Shown here in pieces: positions 1-8,773 of a stretch of DNA of 11,009 nt. A program made the position numbers and the translations under genes. Position 1 is the stretch's first letter; the number at the start of each line of letters is the position of its first letter. This DNA comes from Chloromonas sp. AAM2. Lineage: Eukaryota > Chlorophyta > Chlorophyceae > Chlamydomonadales > Chlamydomonadaceae. The stretch covers positions 15,701-26,709 of the forward strand of contig QAXH01006131.1 of assembly GCA_004335635.1 (NCBI GenBank), written 5' to 3'. Below the pieces are notes generated by a model. The model had not been told where the DNA came from. It was given only the letters and a program-made list of their open reading frames with translations, and did not search any database.

Positions 1-3
1 ATA

Positions 4-79
4 CGCACGTGTGTGCAGGGCGTTGTGTTCCAGTTGTATGTATGAGCATGCGCACGTGTGTGCAGGGCGTTGTGTTCCA
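4..79. repeat. 29-bp direct repeat across a PheRS beta splice acceptor
   Basis: Bases 4-32 are repeated exactly at 51-79 (offset 47). The second copy contains the inferred acceptor at 64-65 and the first 14 bases of the exon, so the first copy is a duplicate acceptor plus exon start. Bases 33-50 between the copies are not repeated. A stop codon (TGA, 43-45) in the coding frame would block use of the upstream copy. Confidence 0.9.
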
Positions 80-2417
80 AGGCCGAGAACTCGAGCGCGT
101 TGCGGCGAGGTGTGCAGGCACCCGGGGAAGCGGTGGAAATCGGCAACCCAGCTACACTAGAGTTCGAGGTGCGGTGGGGTGGGCTGGCATGCCGAGTTTG
201 ACATGCAGTGGGTAAGACCTGCTACCAGCCTAGGTATTCAGTATCAATTGCCGGAACCAGGTTTGAACGACATCAAATTCCAAACCTGACCATTTTGCCC
301 GCACAGCCCCACCATTGCGGGTGTATCTGTGCTGGCTGTTGTGCAACATCTGCTGCTGGGCCATTCATTGACTGAACACCAGTTTGACAAACAGGCTGTC
401 AACTGTGATCCTCCGTATTGTACGTGTCGTTGTTCACGTGTGTTGGCTGTTGCAAAAGCGTTTTTGCTGATCACATGCTCTGCCACGTGCCGTCCGATCC
501 CGTCATATCAATCCATGCTTTCTTTGTGTTCCCGCAGGTATGCCGCTCTACACTCCTGCCTGCAGCCCTCAAGACGCTAGGGGCAAACAAGGATGCAGCC
601 TTGCCTGTACGGCTGTTCGAGGTAAGTGCGTTTTGCAGATTTAGAATATGAAATATAGCTTAGGCCTGGGGTGTCAAGCTGGTTTTGCTCCGCATGTGCT
701 CATGGTTTATAGCCTTTTAGTGCTCAGGCTATAACTTGATATAAGCTATGGTTCTTGTAGCAAGGGTGCCTCAGAAGCACTAAACACACCGTGCTTGTGC
801 ATGGCTCAAGTCACTCTGTCTGTCACCCTCAGGCTGTTACTTTACACAGGCTATGGTTCATGTAGCCAGGGTGCCTCACAAGCACCAAACACCACGCTAC
901 TCACTCGTGCATGGCACAAGTGCACCTTTGATTCAGGGGCATTACATCACCCCTTCTATCACTACACGCTCTCTGCCCACCATTGACCTGTTGTTGTCTA
1001 GCTGCATCACAGTGAGTTGAACCATGATAAGCCATGTGGTGATGATGACGATGATTAGTACGACCTTAAGTATTTAGTATTAGTACTTTGTGGCCTTGCA
1101 GGTGAGCGATGTGATCGTGCCCGATGCGGCCAAGGACGTGGGCGCACGCAACGAGCGGCGGCTGGTGGCGGTCTACAGCAACAAGGAGGCTAACTTCGAG
1201 GTGGTGCACGGACTGCTCAACAGAGTCATGGAGGTGCTGGGCATTCCACTACAAGGTATGTGGGAAACAACTGTAGTTGGCAAGGGATGACCCTTGTTGG
1301 ATAGACCCAGACAGCGTTATGCAGGCAGCATGCAATCATCAGATCAACGTAGCAGGCAAACCGGGTCGACAGGCTGACATGGTGACAGGCTCTATTTCCT
1401 TATTTTGATTGATTTGTTCACGAGGGCCAAGTCTTTTGTCTTTATTCATAAGGGCGAGGTTTGTGCTACGACATGGGCATAATGACGATGATGGAAGGGT
1501 TTGTAACGATGGCAGAATGCGGCACACATGTCGAATGAATGCGGAGATGTGACAGACTGTACATAATGTGAGTCATGCTGATGAGGGCAAGAGCTGGTCC
1601 AGCTGCCTGCTGACATTGATCATGTTAACACATGCCTGCTCAGGTGCTGGGGAAACTGCCCTTGAGGAGCGTTTCCAGGGCAGTTACTGCTGGGAGCCCT
1701 CGGACGACCCCGCATTCTTCCCCGGGCGGCAAGCCAAGATCATGGCCCGAGGCCAGCCAGTGGGGCTGTTCGGCATTGTGCACCCAGAGGTGAGCCGCAT
1801 GCGCTCCATGCATCTCTCTTCGGTGCAAGTGACACCTGCTGGCATGACTGCAATACGCCTACAAGTGCTTCCATCTACCCGACTTAGATGGTTTTACCTG
1901 TCTGGCGTGTCTCCCAAGCACAAACATGGTTTGGGTCATTACGGTCTGGTCAAGGTCTCGAGCCCACACGAGTCCATGCAAGCTTAAATTTGCGTTACAA
2001 CACAGTGGCATTTCCTGATGTGATTGCCGTACGCACACGAACGGGCTGGCCTGCCTCACGTGTGTTCAACCTACAAGCATTGTTGCATAGTTGGGGCTAA
2101 CACGGTCTGCCTTGAGCCCACAGTAATCCATGGAACCATGGTTAAGGCTTGAAGGTCACCGACATGCTCCCAGGTGTTCTCCGGCTTATGGCTGCTTCAA
2201 GTCCTGCAAACGGTTTCCATGTTAAGTGTTGGTCGAAATTGCTCTGCCCATACGGCCTACGCCCATACTAGTGCGTTGATGCCTGTTCAATTTGAATCTG
2301 ATGTTGCAGGTGCTGAAGGAGTTCGACATCCAGTACCCGGTGTCAGCACTTGAACTCAATATCGAACCGTTCTGCTTTGACCAGTTCTACAAACCGCTCG
2401 GCAGCAGCGGCTGGTGA
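66..2417 (+). CDS. FARSB: Phenylalanyl-tRNA synthetase beta subunit, cytosolic (3' part, five exons)
   Basis: This is the beta chain of the alpha2-beta2 enzyme that charges tRNA-Phe for cytosolic translation. Exons by my model are 66-168, 538-621, 1102-1255, 1644-1789 and 2310-2417 (TGA stop). All four introns are GT-AG and the phases (0, 0, 1, 0) join without a break, giving about 197 residues. Family-like stretches, in order, are IGNPATLEFE, RSTLLPAALKTLGANKD, LPVRLFEVSDVI, FEVVHGLLNRVMEVLGIP, DPAFFPGRQAKIMARGQPVG and FGIVHPE. These follow the C-terminal third of eukaryotic and archaeal-type beta subunits (usually close to 590 residues), not the longer bacterial/plastid PheT. The N-terminal part and B5 domain lie upstream of the window. 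The first exon's acceptor at 64-65 is inferred from phase, and a second copy of this acceptor lies 47 bases upstream. Product identity is very secure; individual splice edges are good but unverified. Confidence 0.93.
728..925. repeat. Diverged direct repeat, period about 105 bp, in PheRS beta intron
   Basis: The segment from GCTATGGTTC at 745 through the run containing GGGTGCCTCA and AAGCAC recurs from 850, with scattered substitutions and small indels. Both copies continue into a GTGCATGGC segment. The repeat lies wholly inside the intron 622-1101 and has no coding potential I can support. Confidence 0.75.
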
Positions 2418-2501
2418 ATTCATCACCTCTTGTCTGTGCCAGACCGTGATTTATTTTGCGAGGATATGAACGACTGTTGTTGACTGCGTCTTGTCGGACA
2501 A

Positions 2502-2506
2502 TGTAA
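2502..2506 (+). promoter_or_regulatory. TGTAA polyadenylation signal of the PheRS beta gene
   Basis: TGTAA lies 85 bases after the stop codon. This pentamer is the standard chlorophyte nuclear poly(A) signal, with cleavage usually 10-20 bases downstream, so the transcript would end near 2515-2525. A second TGTAA at 2583-2587 could serve as an alternative. Confidence 0.6.
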
Positions 2507-2519
2507 CATGTGGTATCGC

Positions 2520-2954
2520 AATCAATGGTTGGAGATCGAATCAGCATGTCACGCACCAGTGCTTCAACTCGTTGTTTTGCACTGTAAAGCCACGCTGGCT
2601 GGTAGCCACTGGTGTTGTCACGAAAATCAACAGTTCATTCAGCTGCACTTCACCACAAGGAACCGTTACAATGCCTTTGACTCGCCGGCCTGAGCATCCT
2701 TCAGTCCTGCTGTGTGTGCCTCGTGTTGCTTATAAGGCTAGGGTAGGTCAGGCACCACGTCTTGTGCCCTGCGACATGCTTGCCTCGAGTGGTTTGCACA
2801 GCATGTTTGACCGCATCTACTCCATCCACGTCACGGATTTGTTTTGCTGTTCCAGCTGTTGATGTACACGTTGACATGTGTGGCTAAGTCAGTCCTGCAC
2901 TTCAAACCTTATCTCATTCTCGACACTTGACTCGGTATATTGTATGATTGCGCC
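2520..2954. other. Convergent intergenic spacer, no gene seen
   Basis: This stretch lies between the likely 3' end of the PheRS beta transcript and the likely 3' end of the indole-3-glycerol phosphate synthase transcript. A 123-codon open frame on the plus strand (2491-2862) begins inside the 3' UTR and resembles no family I recognise. Its composition (many Cys, Ser, Thr, His) looks like chance translation. A minus-strand TGTAA at 2670-2666 is a possible distal poly(A) signal. Confidence 0.5.
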
Positions 2955-3083
2955 TGATTGAGACTGCAGTGAACCCACTTCTGTTACACTTTGAGTATCA
3001 TCTGACATCAATTTAATGTGATTGAGACTGCAGTGAACCCACTTCTGTTACACTTTGAGTATCATCTGACATCAATTTAATGT
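2955..3083. repeat. Perfect 64-bp tandem duplication in the 3' intergenic region
   Basis: Bases 2955-3018 are repeated without a mismatch at 3019-3082, and one further base (3083) continues the match. Each copy carries TTACA on the plus strand (2984-2988 and 3048-3052), which reads TGTAA on the minus strand. The duplication therefore doubles the likely poly(A) signal of the minus-strand gene. Perfect identity suggests a recent event, or an assembly artefact. Confidence 0.95.
3048..3052 (-). promoter_or_regulatory. TGTAA polyadenylation signal of the indole-3-glycerol phosphate synthase gene
   Basis: This is the first TGTAA on the minus strand after the stop codon at 3425-3423, which gives a 3' UTR of roughly 370-390 bases. 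An identical copy occurs 64 bases further on (2988-2984) because of the tandem duplication. Confidence 0.5.
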
Positions 3084-3422
3084 TCGAATCTCAAACCCTT
3101 GCACCATCCGTGACAGGCAAGGCACCCAACTCACGGCAGTTCATCTGTCAGATGCTGATAAGTCTCAAGTTCGAGGCCAATGTATCAAACAACATCTTGC
3201 GCAATGATGCTCTTCGGAAGAAGGGCACGTGTGCACAACCACGAATGATGTTGGCCCAAACAATCACGGCGAACGTGAGTGCAAGCCAACCCAAGAGCTG
3301 TGCATAACGTCAAAACGAAGGGAAGGGCAGGTGCAAGCAGTCAATGCAAGGAACAAACAGTCAGCGGCAAGGAACAATCACGTGTCTGGGGTCTGGAGGC
3401 TTGGGCTGTATGTGCTGCGGAT

Positions 3423-6400
3423 TCATGCTGACAGGGACAACAGCTTCCTGATTCCAGTCGCGGGGTCTCCTTGCTTGACCAAAGATTCCCCAACCAAGAT
3501 GGCGCCCACACCGGCCTGCAATCAAGACAAATACAATGCTCAGCTCACAGCGCACTAGATGGCAGGACGGAGACACGTGGCGGGATGTGTACCGTCCTGA
3601 CCCAACCTGAGCAAGAAGACACAAGAAAAGCATAAAGAAAGGCAGAAACAGGGCCAAAGGTAGAGAGGAATAAAGGCAGAAGTGAGGGAAGGTGGAGAGG
3701 AGTAACGCAGAAAGGACATGCAGTCCAAGGCATGCACAGAGGGATTGATTTGCAGCCTCAAGCAGGCCACATACGGCATCAACCAGACCACCACATGCAC
3801 AGCTCAGACCACTCCACAGCGGTTTCAATCGCGCATTGTAGCATTGAACATGGGAATGCTTCAGAGCTTTCCACCACAGCAGTACACAGGCTAGATACCA
3901 AGCACAAGTCTAGCAGCCAACAAAGCCCAACAAACTTACATGCACGCTGGCTTATGCCAGGGCATTGCTTACACGGCCTTCAGAACTAACAGAGCATTTG
4001 ATTTATTGCTGTGATATGTACACTGGTTTGTGTGATGTGTACACTGGTTTGTGTGATGTGTACACTGGTTTGTGTGATGTGTACACTGGTGCTCGACGCG
4101 CATACCGGCCCCACGCACCTCTTGCACCACGGCCACATCATCAGGCGTGAAGATACCGCTCTCTCCGGTCATCATGATGCCCCGCGCCTTGACCTGGGCA
4201 CGGATCAGGCAGGCGCGCGGTCCAGTCAGCATGTGCCTGCTGAACATTCTGTAGCTCAACTTCATTGGTTTGGGCAAGCTTGGTGCGCGCTCACTAGCTG
4301 TACAACGAGGCTTCCCAACACACAGGTGTGAAGCAGCAGAGGCATGACATTCATTGACTGACAAAGTGCAGGTTGCCAGCACAGCACGGTAAGGGGCAGT
4401 AAGGTGGGGAAACCAGACTATCACATCAGGTATACAGCAGTGCATGGCCTTTGCCGAGCCTGTTGCTGCGCACACTCCTTTGTTGCAATGCTATCAACAT
4501 GCTATCAACATGCTATCAACATGAGATTGTACGTATGCGCACGTGTCGTGGCTTTCGAGTTACCATGGCTGGACAAGCGGCAGCAAGGTGCCATGGCACA
4601 GCATTGCCTGAGCATTGCATCAAGCCGCTTTATGTAGCCTCACCTCCTGCCCTGCTGGGCTGTCCATGAGCATTTTCGTGAGTCCAAGGTCCACCTTGAA
4701 GGTCCCAAGGTCCCGGTTGTTGATGCCCAAAATGTGGTTTTCCACCCCGGGCAGCTTGAGCACACGCGCTAGCTCAGCCTCTGTGTGTACCTACAGGGTG
4801 AAGCGAGCACATGTCATCAGTGCCAGTATTACATGGCTGTCCATGGTTCAACCCACGCTACTGCGGCTGGACAAAAGATCTCTCCAAGGATCATACGCCG
4901 TGTTCGCTAGCAACACAGATGCACACATGTGCACGCTCGCGCACACGTACAAACGCACTCAACAGGCGCGGACAGGCACGGACAGGCACGGACAGACAAA
5001 CACGGACAGACAGACAGACAGGCACACTCACTCTCACACACTCACTCACCTCGATCAGGCACTGCATGCCCAGGCCCACCACTGTCTTCATGAGATACGA
5101 CAGGTCCTGGTTGGGCAATACAGCAGCAATCAGCAGCACTGCGTCTGCGCCGCTGCAATGTAAACAACCAAAAGTGCACAACAACATTTGGTTAGATATC
5201 CATTTCATGTATCTTGAATGTGGTGATGACACACGTCATCTGTGGCGACAGTCAATTTGCCAGACTTGCTCAGCAAAAGAGCATTGCGTAGTCAAATTGC
5301 AGTGGCGTACAACTAAGTGCGGTTATGCGCAGTGATGCTGCATCGTGAATCCCAGCGGCGATGACGCTCAACCAGGACCCAAGCTGTACGCTGATCAAGC
5401 AGCACATGTAGGCTCCTGTTTTGATCACGCTAGGCTGATATCAAGGCCCAGCTCCCAGCCAATGACTGCAATACACTTGCTTCAGTTCCCAGATTTTCCG
5501 GTTTCACTTTGTCCCAGGCTCCCAGGGCGCCGGCGACGCTACACGTGCCAACCACCATAATCCAGCATCCTGCTCTCCCTGCCATACCCCATGTGTCTGC
5601 CACAGGTCTCTGTTTAGCTAAGGGAGCTATACAGGTTGCTATCATCAACGTCACATACGAACAGGTCTCATGCCCAGCTTCCAGCCAAACACACTGCAAA
5701 GCTTGCCTGTTTATGCAACCAGCCCCTCTCCTGTTCTAACCAGTGCTCTTGAAATCCAACTGTCTTTCGCTCTAGTCAGCGCCCCACCTTGCCCTTGCCA
5801 TGAAGATCTGGTACGCCTCCACAATGAACTCCTTGCAGAGCAGAGGGCACGTGACCCCTGCCTGTCGGATGAGCTTTAAGTTGTCAAAGCTGCCTTGGAA
5901 GAACTTTTCGTCTGTTAAAACCGACAGACAAGCAGCGCCCCCTTGCTCGTAGGCCTTGGCAATGCGAACAGGGTCAAAGTCAGGCTGAATCACTCCCTTG
6001 CTCGGGGAGGCCTTCTTGACCTCTGCAATCAGACCGGGCTTGCCTGCAAACGCAGCCCAAACGTGTGGTTTGAGGTGAGATTGACTGCGTTGAGTTGAGA
6101 TTGACTGTTTGTTGGGCTGTGATTGACTGTTTGTTGAGGCTTGACAGGCCAACTCGGAGCTTGTGTTGCTTTCAATGCCACCATCTGGTTCACCTTGCAT
6201 GCTGGTACATCTGTACATGTGGCCTGTTGAACAACAATCGAGCACTGCATGAGTGGCCATGCGTGCCAGGTGTTGTATGCTACCCATGCCTTGATTAACT
6301 AGACAGCTGAGCCAAGTTTAGGAGCACCAACTATAACACAACATCGTGCCATGCTGCAGAAATACGTCCCACACGTTGTGCGCAAAACCATAGCTTGCCT

Positions 6401-7368
6401 AAAAGCTGGCCAGACCGGCATGATTACATAGCTGTTGGAGCGATCAAGTCTTTGACGCCATTGGAGGTCAACGTGCTGCAGCACCATAGGCCCTTTTTCG
6501 AACAATGTTATTGTTAACAATGATGCTTTGGGCAAGGTTGCAAATGCCATGTAATGCCGATATTGTCGAAAGCACGGGTGCACCTGTTTCTGACGCTTTG
6601 CGCGCGATGGCCGCTCTGAAGTCCCGAGCAGCCTCTACATTCTTCGCCATGCCCATAAGCTGTGCTAGTGACACGCGGCTGCGCATGCGCTCGATCTCCT
6701 TGGCCTTGTACCTACATGCCGCATGACAGAACCATGCTGCATGGCCTTGCAACGTGTACGATGTTGATAACACGTAGGATCTACGCCCGACAATGTGTAC
6801 ATCTGACTGTGCATGCTTTCCATGTACTATGGCCATGCAACATCTAGGGGGCAATAGTGGCCGTAAAGATCGTGAATGCTGCTTGGGTGTGCTGCTGCAG
6901 TGTCATAGGCGCATGGTGCTGTGTCCAATAGTCGAGCGGCTCACCACACGATCTCCTCCAAGATGTTGCGTGGTTTGTTATCTTCGGACAGTCCATTGAC
7001 GCGGAAGGTTGATGGGCCACACCTGTGCAGCCAAGGAGGTAGGATTGCTGCATGCCTGCCACCTGAGGTGCTGTCACTGCTGACAAGCTGCGGCTGTTGA
7101 ACTCACGGCTGAGTATCAGTCCCTTGTGGTGGCCTACGACGAATGGATACTTCTTCCTCTTGCACCTGCGCGCAACAGACGTCGTGAGGCACTGCCCGGG
7201 CAAGAAACGTGCACCCCGCAGCCAAACCTCAGGATGGCATACCTGCGGGGTTTCTACTGCACTTCTCATGGCTGTGTATGGCCTTGATCCACGGATTGTC
7301 GCAACGCGCTGGCTCCTTGTCAAACCGCGAGGAACACCCTGCTGCCCGGCAGCCTGCATGAACGCCAT
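3423..7368 (-). CDS. trpC: Indole-3-glycerol phosphate synthase, plastid precursor (eight exons)
   Basis: The enzyme closes the indole ring from CdRP (1-(2-carboxyphenylamino)-1-deoxyribulose 5-phosphate) in plastid tryptophan synthesis. Exons, 5' to 3' on the minus strand, are 7368-7243, 7087-6945, 6711-6584, 6043-5788, 5152-5050, 4790-4644, 4193-4119 and 3515-3423 (TGA). All introns are GT-AG, phases agree throughout, and the product is 356 residues. Residues 1-42 are rich in Arg, Ser, Ala and Gln with almost no acidic residues, like a chloroplast transit peptide. The family region starts at [11 protein letters not shown] (about 80-90). Catalytic and substrate positions known from the TIM-barrel family are all visible: E140 and K142 in [13 protein letters not shown]203 in LLCKEF, E252 in CLIEVH, N276 in GINNR, and E312/S313 in TGESGIF. 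The phosphate-site motif [11 protein letters not shown] follows near 327-337. The frame stays open upstream of the chosen Met, but that stretch looks like leader. No fused trpF or trpG domain is present. Confidence 0.95.
4011..4090. repeat. 21-bp minisatellite, nearly four units, in trpC intron 7
   Basis: Units of GTGTGATGTGTACACTGGTTT occupy 4030-4050 and 4051-4071. A slightly variant first unit lies at 4011-4029 and a truncated last unit at 4072-4090. It ends about 28 bases from the donor edge of exon 7 and is read through as a repetitive peptide in open frames on both strands, which is not a gene. Confidence 0.95.
4490..4522. repeat. 11-bp repeat, three exact units, in trpC intron 6
   Basis: GCTATCAACAT occurs three times head to tail (4490-4500, 4501-4511, 4512-4522) inside the intron 4643-4194. 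Confidence 0.95.
4930..5049. repeat. CA/GACA-rich simple repeat in trpC intron 5
   Basis: The plus strand reads as mixed CACG, GGACAGGCAC, GACA and CACTCA units, running right up to the donor of exon 5 at 5049. On the transcribed strand the intron therefore begins as a G/T-rich tract. It is a degenerate microsatellite with no coding meaning. Confidence 0.85.
6071..6145. repeat. Degenerate GATTGACTG repeat in trpC intron 3
   Basis: GATTGACTG recurs three times (from 6079, 6099 and 6121), joined by TGAGTTGA and TTTGTTG segments. It begins about 28 bases from the acceptor of exon 4, so on the minus strand it supplies the C/T-plus-A-rich sequence upstream of that acceptor and may include the branch region. 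Confidence 0.7.
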
Positions 7369-7598
7369 CTCGTCAATTGGCTTGGCAGACGCTGGTTTCA
7401 AACTATTCAGCTGAGAGAAGGGCTCGCGTGAGCCATGTCCGAGGCACACTCTTTCAATAAAGAGTGACGTTCGGTTTTCCAGGCAGGGAAGGGAATTGGC
7501 ATGCTTTTCCTCTGTTACCTCACTTGTACAGAGAGGGTGACTAGCTGGTGTTAAGCAATTGAAGACATGCGGCATTGCAGGGCGCACGATTAAGTTAA
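7369..7598 (-). promoter_or_regulatory. 5' leader and promoter region of the indole-3-glycerol phosphate synthase gene
   Basis: No plus-strand gene is supported here. On the minus strand this sequence lies directly upstream of the chosen start codon. The start context is GACGAG before ATGGCG, with purine at -3 and G at +4, favourable for eukaryotic initiation. I see no convincing TATA box. A short perfect stem-loop at 7447-7466 falls in the likely leader. Confidence 0.45.
7447..7466 (-). other. Perfect 8-bp stem-loop in the trpC leader
   Basis: On the minus strand CACTCTTT and AAAGAGTG flank a four-base loop (ATTG), about 80 bases before the start codon. If transcribed it would make a small hairpin in the 5' UTR. 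It may be chance. Confidence 0.5.
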
Positions 7599-7769
7599 GA
7601 CAGGTCGTCAGGCGTGCTAAATGCAGCATGGGTGGAGAGGCTCATGGGCTATGAGGAAGGGTGGACTAGCATCACGCCCACGATGTCCCGACACGTCGGT
7701 ACGAACTGGTTGCTCACCAGATGGAGGAGTGCGGAGCCGACGGTGTCTGCTGTTTACAAAGAGGACTTG
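7599..7769 (+). pseudogene. Coding-like fragment resembling the C-terminal end of phage-type DNA cytosine methyltransferases
   Basis: The frame containing LNAAWVERLMGYEEGWTSI (about 7614-7670) matches a pattern I know from the C-terminal part of many phage and bacterial C5-DNA methyltransferases, where L-N-x-x-W-V-E-x-L-M-G-x-x-x-G-W-T is typical. The frame stays open past 7769, but nothing upstream encodes the catalytic PCQ or ENV motifs, and upstream sequence is the trpC leader and first exon on the other strand. There is an AG at 7597-7598 that could be an acceptor, but any earlier exons would lie inside trpC. I read it as a relic or a captured exon; the resemblance rests on one motif from memory. 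Confidence 0.35.
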
Positions 7770-7987
7770 AGGGTGGTGCATCCATCATCCGTTCAGGTGG
7801 TGCATGCGCATGCGCTCATATGCATACAATGTGCACAAAGGTAGCAGCTGCTTGTGTGTGTCTTGCATGTCGTACGGTTTCAGCCGCTCATGCACTGCCC
7901 GGCTTGGTTCCTCAGCCTTGGCCTAGATAGCTTGGGTGTGAGCAAGACAGGCTGTCACGTTTGCTCTGTGATATCTTGCTTAATCAG

Positions 7988-8065
7988 TAAGTTCAAGGAC
8001 AGATTCAGCCTGTCATGCAACGGGGTGAAGTCCCACGCAGTGGCAGAGAACATCAAGCGTGGCAG
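7988..8065 (+). other. Orphan exon-like segment of unknown product
   Basis: Between an AG at 7986-7987 and a strong donor (CAG, then GTAAGC) lies a 78-base open segment. It reads 25 residues, beginning KFKDRFSLSCNG and ending AENIKRG. Phase bookkeeping (one base in, two bases out) is self-consistent. The next obvious acceptor (8090-8091) does not continue this frame: it meets a stop within four codons. A second frame is also open towards the donor. I do not recognise the peptide, so this may be a decayed or spurious exon. Confidence 0.25.
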
Positions 8066-8091
8066 GTAAGCAAGTACAATGACGCCTGCAG

Positions 8092-8199
8092 CTGTTCAGA
8101 TTGAGACATCTGTGCAGCAGCAACCAAAAGCTCCAGCTGCCATCGGCAGCTTTTTCAGCAGGAAAGCTATGGCAGCAGATACCCAGCAGCAAGTAGATG
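8092..8199 (+). other. Terminal-exon-like segment with a PIP-box-like motif
   Basis: After an AG at 8090-8091, the frame starting at 8094 reads to a TAG at 8196-8198. It contains PKAPAAIGSFFSRKA, close to the PCNA-interacting pattern (I-x-x-F-F followed by basic residues), though the usual Gln three residues before the Ile is Pro here. The frame would need an incoming phase of one base, which the preceding exon-like segment does not supply in its main frame. Function is unknown and it may be chance. Confidence 0.22.
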
Positions 8200-8505
8200 T
8201 ATAGATGAACCAGCTAAGCCTTAGCTTGCAAGCCGTGTTGCGTGTGTGCACAGACAGATCGGCTCGGGGTTTGCACAGCCCCAGACGTGCATCCAAGTAG
8301 TTGCATGCAGTTGCACCCAGTCCAAAGACTAGTTAGTTGTTGTCCCCTTACATGCACATACGGTGTTTTTTGCCTTGTGAAAATGCATGGCAGCCCTCCT
8401 CGGCGCATGCGCCAGCTGAACCAACGGCAGCATGCATCATGAGTTTGTTCGTACGTCACCAAAAATGAAGACCTCTGGCAGTCTTCTTTTCGGCGTTGTG
8501 GTCAG
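8200..8505. other. Stretch without a supported gene
   Basis: Open frames here are short and overlap on both strands. I see no family motif, RNA gene or sizeable repeat. The end of the stretch is a C/T-rich run before an AG at 8504-8505, which is why the next exon-like segment is placed at 8506. Confidence 0.4.
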
Positions 8506-8657
8506 CTTACATGTTGTGTGGCATGGACCAACGACCTTGCGAACATGATTGGGAGAATCTGCATGGCTGAGGCATGGCTTCATGCAGGAGATGCACCATC
8601 ATACGATGCGCAGCACAAGCACATCACGTTCTGCAGGCCTGTGGTTGGGCTTCAGTC
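8506..8657 (+). CDS. Possible exon of the unrecognised plus-strand gene
   Basis: After a pyrimidine-rich acceptor (AG at 8504-8505) the segment is open for 50 codons plus two bases and ends at a GTACGT donor. It contains WTNDLANMIGRI, MAEAWLHAGDAPSYDA and HKHITFCRPVVG. It enters in phase 0 and leaves with two bases, matching the one-base entry of the exon-like segment at 9203. I recognise no family. The intron it implies (8658-9202) is longer than most here and contains an inverted repeat. Confidence is low because no earlier exon can be linked to it. Confidence 0.3.
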
Positions 8658-8681
8658 GTACGTAATCTATTGATGTACACA

Positions 8682-8773
8682 GCAGTGGCCTGGACCATGC
8701 GGAGAGAGGCACCTGCCATCATGCCAGGCCAGGCCCGGCATGGTGCTTCTCCCCGCATGATCCAGGCCACTGC
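8682..8773. repeat. Long inverted repeat, potential hairpin
   Basis: Bases 8682-8713 pair with 8773-8742 at 29 of 32 positions. After a six-base bulge (8714-8719), 8720-8730 pairs with 8742-8732 at 10 of 11 positions, so the arms almost touch. The outer ends are GCAGTGGCCTGG and its complement. It could be a small MITE-like element or a microRNA-type precursor. No target-site duplication is obvious to me. Confidence 0.85.

Noticed and set aside
2491..2862. A 123-codon open frame on the plus strand after the PheRS beta gene
   Set aside because: It starts in the 3' UTR at the poly(A) signal, has no recognisable motif and no splice or codon signature of a real gene.
3361..3828. A 155-codon open frame on the minus strand with hydrophobic, Leu-rich segments
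   Set aside because: It covers trpC intron 7 and overlaps the last exon in the wrong frame. The hydrophobic run comes from pyrimidine-rich intron sequence near 3600-3700.
4011..4090. Regular spaced repeats that might suggest a CRISPR array
   Set aside because: The units are contiguous 21-bp copies without distinct spacers, in a eukaryotic intron; it is a minisatellite.
6844..7629. A 261-codon open frame on the minus strand
   Set aside because: It reads through trpC exon 1 and then intron 1. Only 7368-7243 is coding by my model; past the strong CAG/GTATGC donor the frame no longer matches the family, and exon 2 is read in a different frame.
8465..8545. A short frame starting MKTSGSLLFGVVV that looks like a signal peptide
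   Set aside because: It ends after about 26 codons, and the C/T-rich DNA is better explained as the tract before the acceptor at 8504-8505.
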